Assembly (NCBI RefSeq): GCF_016185115.1
Contig: NZ_JACPOF010000021.1
Location: forward strand, 372,001-436,000
Source of the DNA: Polaromonas sp.
Lineage (GTDB): Bacteria > Pseudomonadota > Gammaproteobacteria > Burkholderiales > Burkholderiaceae_C
Direction of reading: 5' to 3'
Length of the DNA stretch: 64,000 nt
This document shows positions 62,296 through 64,000 of this stretch, one piece after another. Every line of letters begins with the position of its first letter. Positions within the stretch are counted from its first letter, which is position 1. Below the pieces are notes generated by a model that had not been told where the DNA came from, ran no database searches, and was given only the letters and a program-made list of their open reading frames with translations. The translations under genes were made by a program, and so were the position numbers.

Positions 62296-62583
62296 ATGAG
62301 CAACAAAACCCTGGCCGCCCTGCAGGAACGTCTGGCAATAGCCGAAAGCGGCTCGCATGAACACGCAGCCGTCACTTTTCTGATCGACATCCACACCCGC
62401 ATGCTGGCGCTTGGCCTGACGCATGTCGAACTGGCGCAACGCATGGGCACCTCGCGCAGCTACATCACGCAGCTGTTTGGCGGCAAGGGCAACCTGTCCA
62501 TGCTAACCATGGGCCGGCTGGCTGATGCTGTGGGTTGCACGCTGCGGGTGCAGCTTGAGGATGCACAGGGCTCGGCACTGTAG
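62296..62583 (+). CDS. Small XRE-family helix-turn-helix regulator (antitoxin-like)
   Basis: 95 aa. The HTH is at about residues 38-75: THVELAQRMGTSRSYITQLF, then GNLSMLTMGRLADAVGCTLR, the fold of HigA-type antitoxins and phage-like repressors. The N-terminus (LAALQERLAIAESGSHEHAA) is helical. No toxin gene is adjacent on either side, so it is an orphan. AGGAACCCCC lies before ATG 62296. It is preceded by two matching 18-bp dyads; self-repression is the simplest expectation. No other phage or mobile genes lie nearby. Confidence 0.9.
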   Translation: MSNKTLAALQERLAIAESGSHEHAAVTFLIDIHTRMLALGLTHVELAQRMGTSRSYITQLFGGKGNLSMLTMGRLADAVGCTLRVQLEDAQGSAL

Positions 62584-62706
62584 TTGGCGCTGACCCACGG
62601 CTGCGGGCCAAAGCAGTTGTAATGAAAGCGGGCGCACGCTGACCAATACACAACAGCCTGTATGAATGGGCAGGCCAGCCGGCCCACAACCCCGCATCAG
62701 GAACTA

Positions 62707-64000
62707 ATGCCCTCCCGCTCCCCTCACACCCTCAGCATGAACGTTCTCCCCACTTTTTCGCGGCTTTCCTGGCCTATTGCAGCCCTGGCCATCCTTGCCG
62801 CACTGCCCCTGGGAGCGCATGCACAAAGCGCTTCGACCAGCGTGACGGCCCTGGGCAGCCGCAGCGCCGCCAAAGCTGTGGTCACCACCGACCAGGTGCG
62901 CGCCGAGCTGCTGGCCTGGGCGCCTGACGGCGTCGCGCCGGGCAAGCAGGTCTGGCTGGGTTTGCAGCTGGACCACCAGCCCGAATGGCACACCTACTGG
63001 AAGAACTCGGGCGACTCGGGCTTGCCGACTGTGCTTGAATGGAAATTGCCGGCCGGGCTGGATGCCGGCGAGATTGCCTGGCCGACGCCGAAAAAGATAC
63101 CGATTGGCACGCTGGCCAACTACGGCTATGAAAAGACCGTGCTGCTGCCGGTACCGGTCACGGTGGCACAGACGTTTAACAGCTCGCAACTCGACGTCAA
63201 ACTCAAGGCCAGCTGGCTGGTCTGCCGCAAGGAATGCATTCCGCAGGAAGGCGAGTTCTCGCTCAGCATTCCGGCCAGAAGCTCGCTGGGCACCAGTGGC
63301 AGGATATTCCAGGACACCTTTGCCGCCACGCCCAAAGCGCTGCCGACTGGCAACAGCCAGGTCACTGTCGAAGGCCAGGCCATCAAGGTATCGCTGGCCG
63401 GGCTGCCCGCTGCGCTGCAGGGCAAGACGCTGGAGTTCTTCCCTGAAACCGGCGGCGTGATCGAGCCTGCCGGCAAATGGCAACAGGCCTGGCAGGGCGC
63501 GGTGTGGACGGCGAATGTGCCGCTGTCAGCCCAGCGCAGCGAAAGCCCCGGCGCCATGCCGCTGGTCGTGGCTTTTAACGATGCGGCTTACCGCATCGAA
63601 GCGCCCGTCAAAAACGAATGGCCCAAGGTGGCCGCTGCGGCGACCCTGCCACCTGCGCTTGAAGCGGCGCTCAAGGCCAATGCCTCGTCGGGCGCGGCGC
63701 CGATACAAAACAACACGTCACCCATAGGCCTTGTTGCGGCATTGATGGGCGCGTTGCTGGGCGGGCTGATCCTCAACCTCATGCCCTGCGTCTTCCCGGT
63801 GCTGGCCATCAAGGTGGTGGGGTTTGTGCACGTCAAGGACCGGGCTTCGCGCATGCGTAGCGGGCTGGCCTATACGGCGGGCGTGGTGCTGTCTTTCCTG
63901 GCACTGGGTACGCTGCTGCTGGTTCTGCGGGCGGCAGGCGAGCAGCTTGGCTGGGGCTTCCAGCTGCAAAGCCCCGCCGTGGTCGCCGCACTGGCCGCAC
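62707..64000 (+). CDS. DsbD/ScsB-type thiol:disulfide interchange protein, 3' end beyond window
   Basis: First 431 codons of a larger membrane protein. Signal peptide ends at LGAHAQSA (about residue 40). The periplasmic N-domain has HQPEWHTYWKNSGDSGLP and ASWLVCRKECIPQEGEF with a Cys-x3-Cys pair, typical of the ScsB/DsbD-like reductases. From residue 340 membrane segments begin, with LILNLMPCVFPVLAIKVVGF, the redox-active Cys of the DsbD transmembrane domain. It would carry electrons from cytoplasmic thioredoxin to periplasmic partners, perhaps for copper tolerance. AGGA lies four bases before ATG 62707; ATG 62737 is the alternative start. A C-terminal thioredoxin domain is expected outside the window. 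Confidence 0.9.
   Translation, partial: MPSRSPHTLSMNVLPTFSRLSWPIAALAILAALPLGAHAQSASTSVTALGSRSAAKAVVTTDQVRAELLAWAPDGVAPGKQVWLGLQLDHQPEWHTYWKNSGDSGLPTVLEWKLPAGLDAGEIAWPTPKKIPIGTLANYGYEKTVLLPVPVTVAQTFNSSQLDVKLKASWLVCRKECIPQEGEFSLSIPARSSLGTSGRIFQDTFAATPKALPTGNSQVTVEGQAIKVSLAGLPAALQGKTLEFFPETGGVIEPAGKWQQAWQGAVWTANVPLSAQRSESPGAMPLVVAFNDAAYRIEAPVKNEWPKVAAAATLPPALEAALKANASSGAAPIQNNTSPIGLVAALMGALLGGLILNLMPCVFPVLAIKVVGFVHVKDRASRMRSGLAYTAGVVLSFLALGTLLLVLRAAGEQLGWGFQLQSPAVVAALAA

Noticed and set aside
62296..62583. XRE gene as part of a prophage or a complete toxin-antitoxin pair
   Set aside because: Neighbours are a radical SAM gene and a DsbD-type gene; no toxin, integrase or phage gene is adjacent.

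Overview
The window is GC-rich chromosomal DNA that reads as a betaproteobacterium of the Burkholderiales, most likely Comamonadaceae (Polaromonas/Rhodoferax/Acidovorax relatives). The evidence is stand-alone Bug (TctC-type) solute receptors, a PhaM granule protein, a DUF3567 protein, an LplT-PlsC fusion and several families of short palindromic intergenic repeats of the kind common in that family. No rRNA, tRNA, CRISPR array, transposase or phage structural gene was recognised.

Layout. 1-3.8 kb: two MmgE/PrpD-family genes around a Bug receptor. 4-12.6 kb: a decayed 3' end of a tryptophan 2,3-dioxygenase gene, a cation/proton antiporter, outer-membrane phospholipase A (pldA) coupled to a small periplasmic protein, Rep helicase, an AEC permease, a GcvA-type LysR regulator and purU. 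12.6-14 kb: an omega-aminotransferase with its terminator. 14.4-29 kb: one long, single-strand operon of sixteen genes: Rieske ferredoxin, sulfonate/nitrate-type ABC transporter, two SDRs, cupin, alpha/beta hydrolase, IclR regulator, ThDP enzyme, aspartate-dehydrogenase-like protein, aldehyde dehydrogenase, two-domain VOC protein, Bug receptor, small HTH-like protein and Rieske oxygenase. It has a visible promoter with an overlapping inverted repeat. I cannot match it to a described pathway. 29-37.4 kb: a ChaN lipoprotein, DUF3567 and DUF3108 proteins, then a smaller acid-catabolism group (IclR, FAH-family hydrolase, periplasmic binding protein, VOC protein, D-tartrate-dehydratase-like enzyme, ketopantoate-reductase-like enzyme). 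37.5-43.2 kb: PhaM, FIST, the LplT-PlsC fusion and a zinc-ribbon membrane protein. 43.2-49.6 kb (minus strand): queA, a VapBC pair, tgt, a heptosyltransferase-like protein, GtrA and an ArnT-like transferase, tightly packed. 49.8-58.2 kb: recG, then a MocR/LysE divergent pair followed by an aminotransferase, GST, PhzF and VOC protein. 58.4-64 kb: histidine phosphatase, creatininase-family protein, lipoprotein, B12-binding radical SAM protein, a small XRE regulator and the start of a DsbD/ScsB-type protein.

The most distinctive structural signal is a composite intergenic repeat present five times (about 3.8, 14.1, 30.2, 52.0 and 62.2 kb). Each copy has the same internal order and polarity: TTAAC-type palindromes at one end and an ATACG-ACGTGAGCAGCTA block at the other. 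Four 18-bp sites of the form GTTAATATG-N4-TTAAC occur within it, and two of these form the promoter region of the small XRE regulator at 62.3 kb. A second signal is that all three gaps above 100 bp inside the big catabolic operon are filled by unrelated 104-118 bp hairpin elements, two of which start in the preceding stop codon. A third is an in-frame repeat insertion inside phzF.
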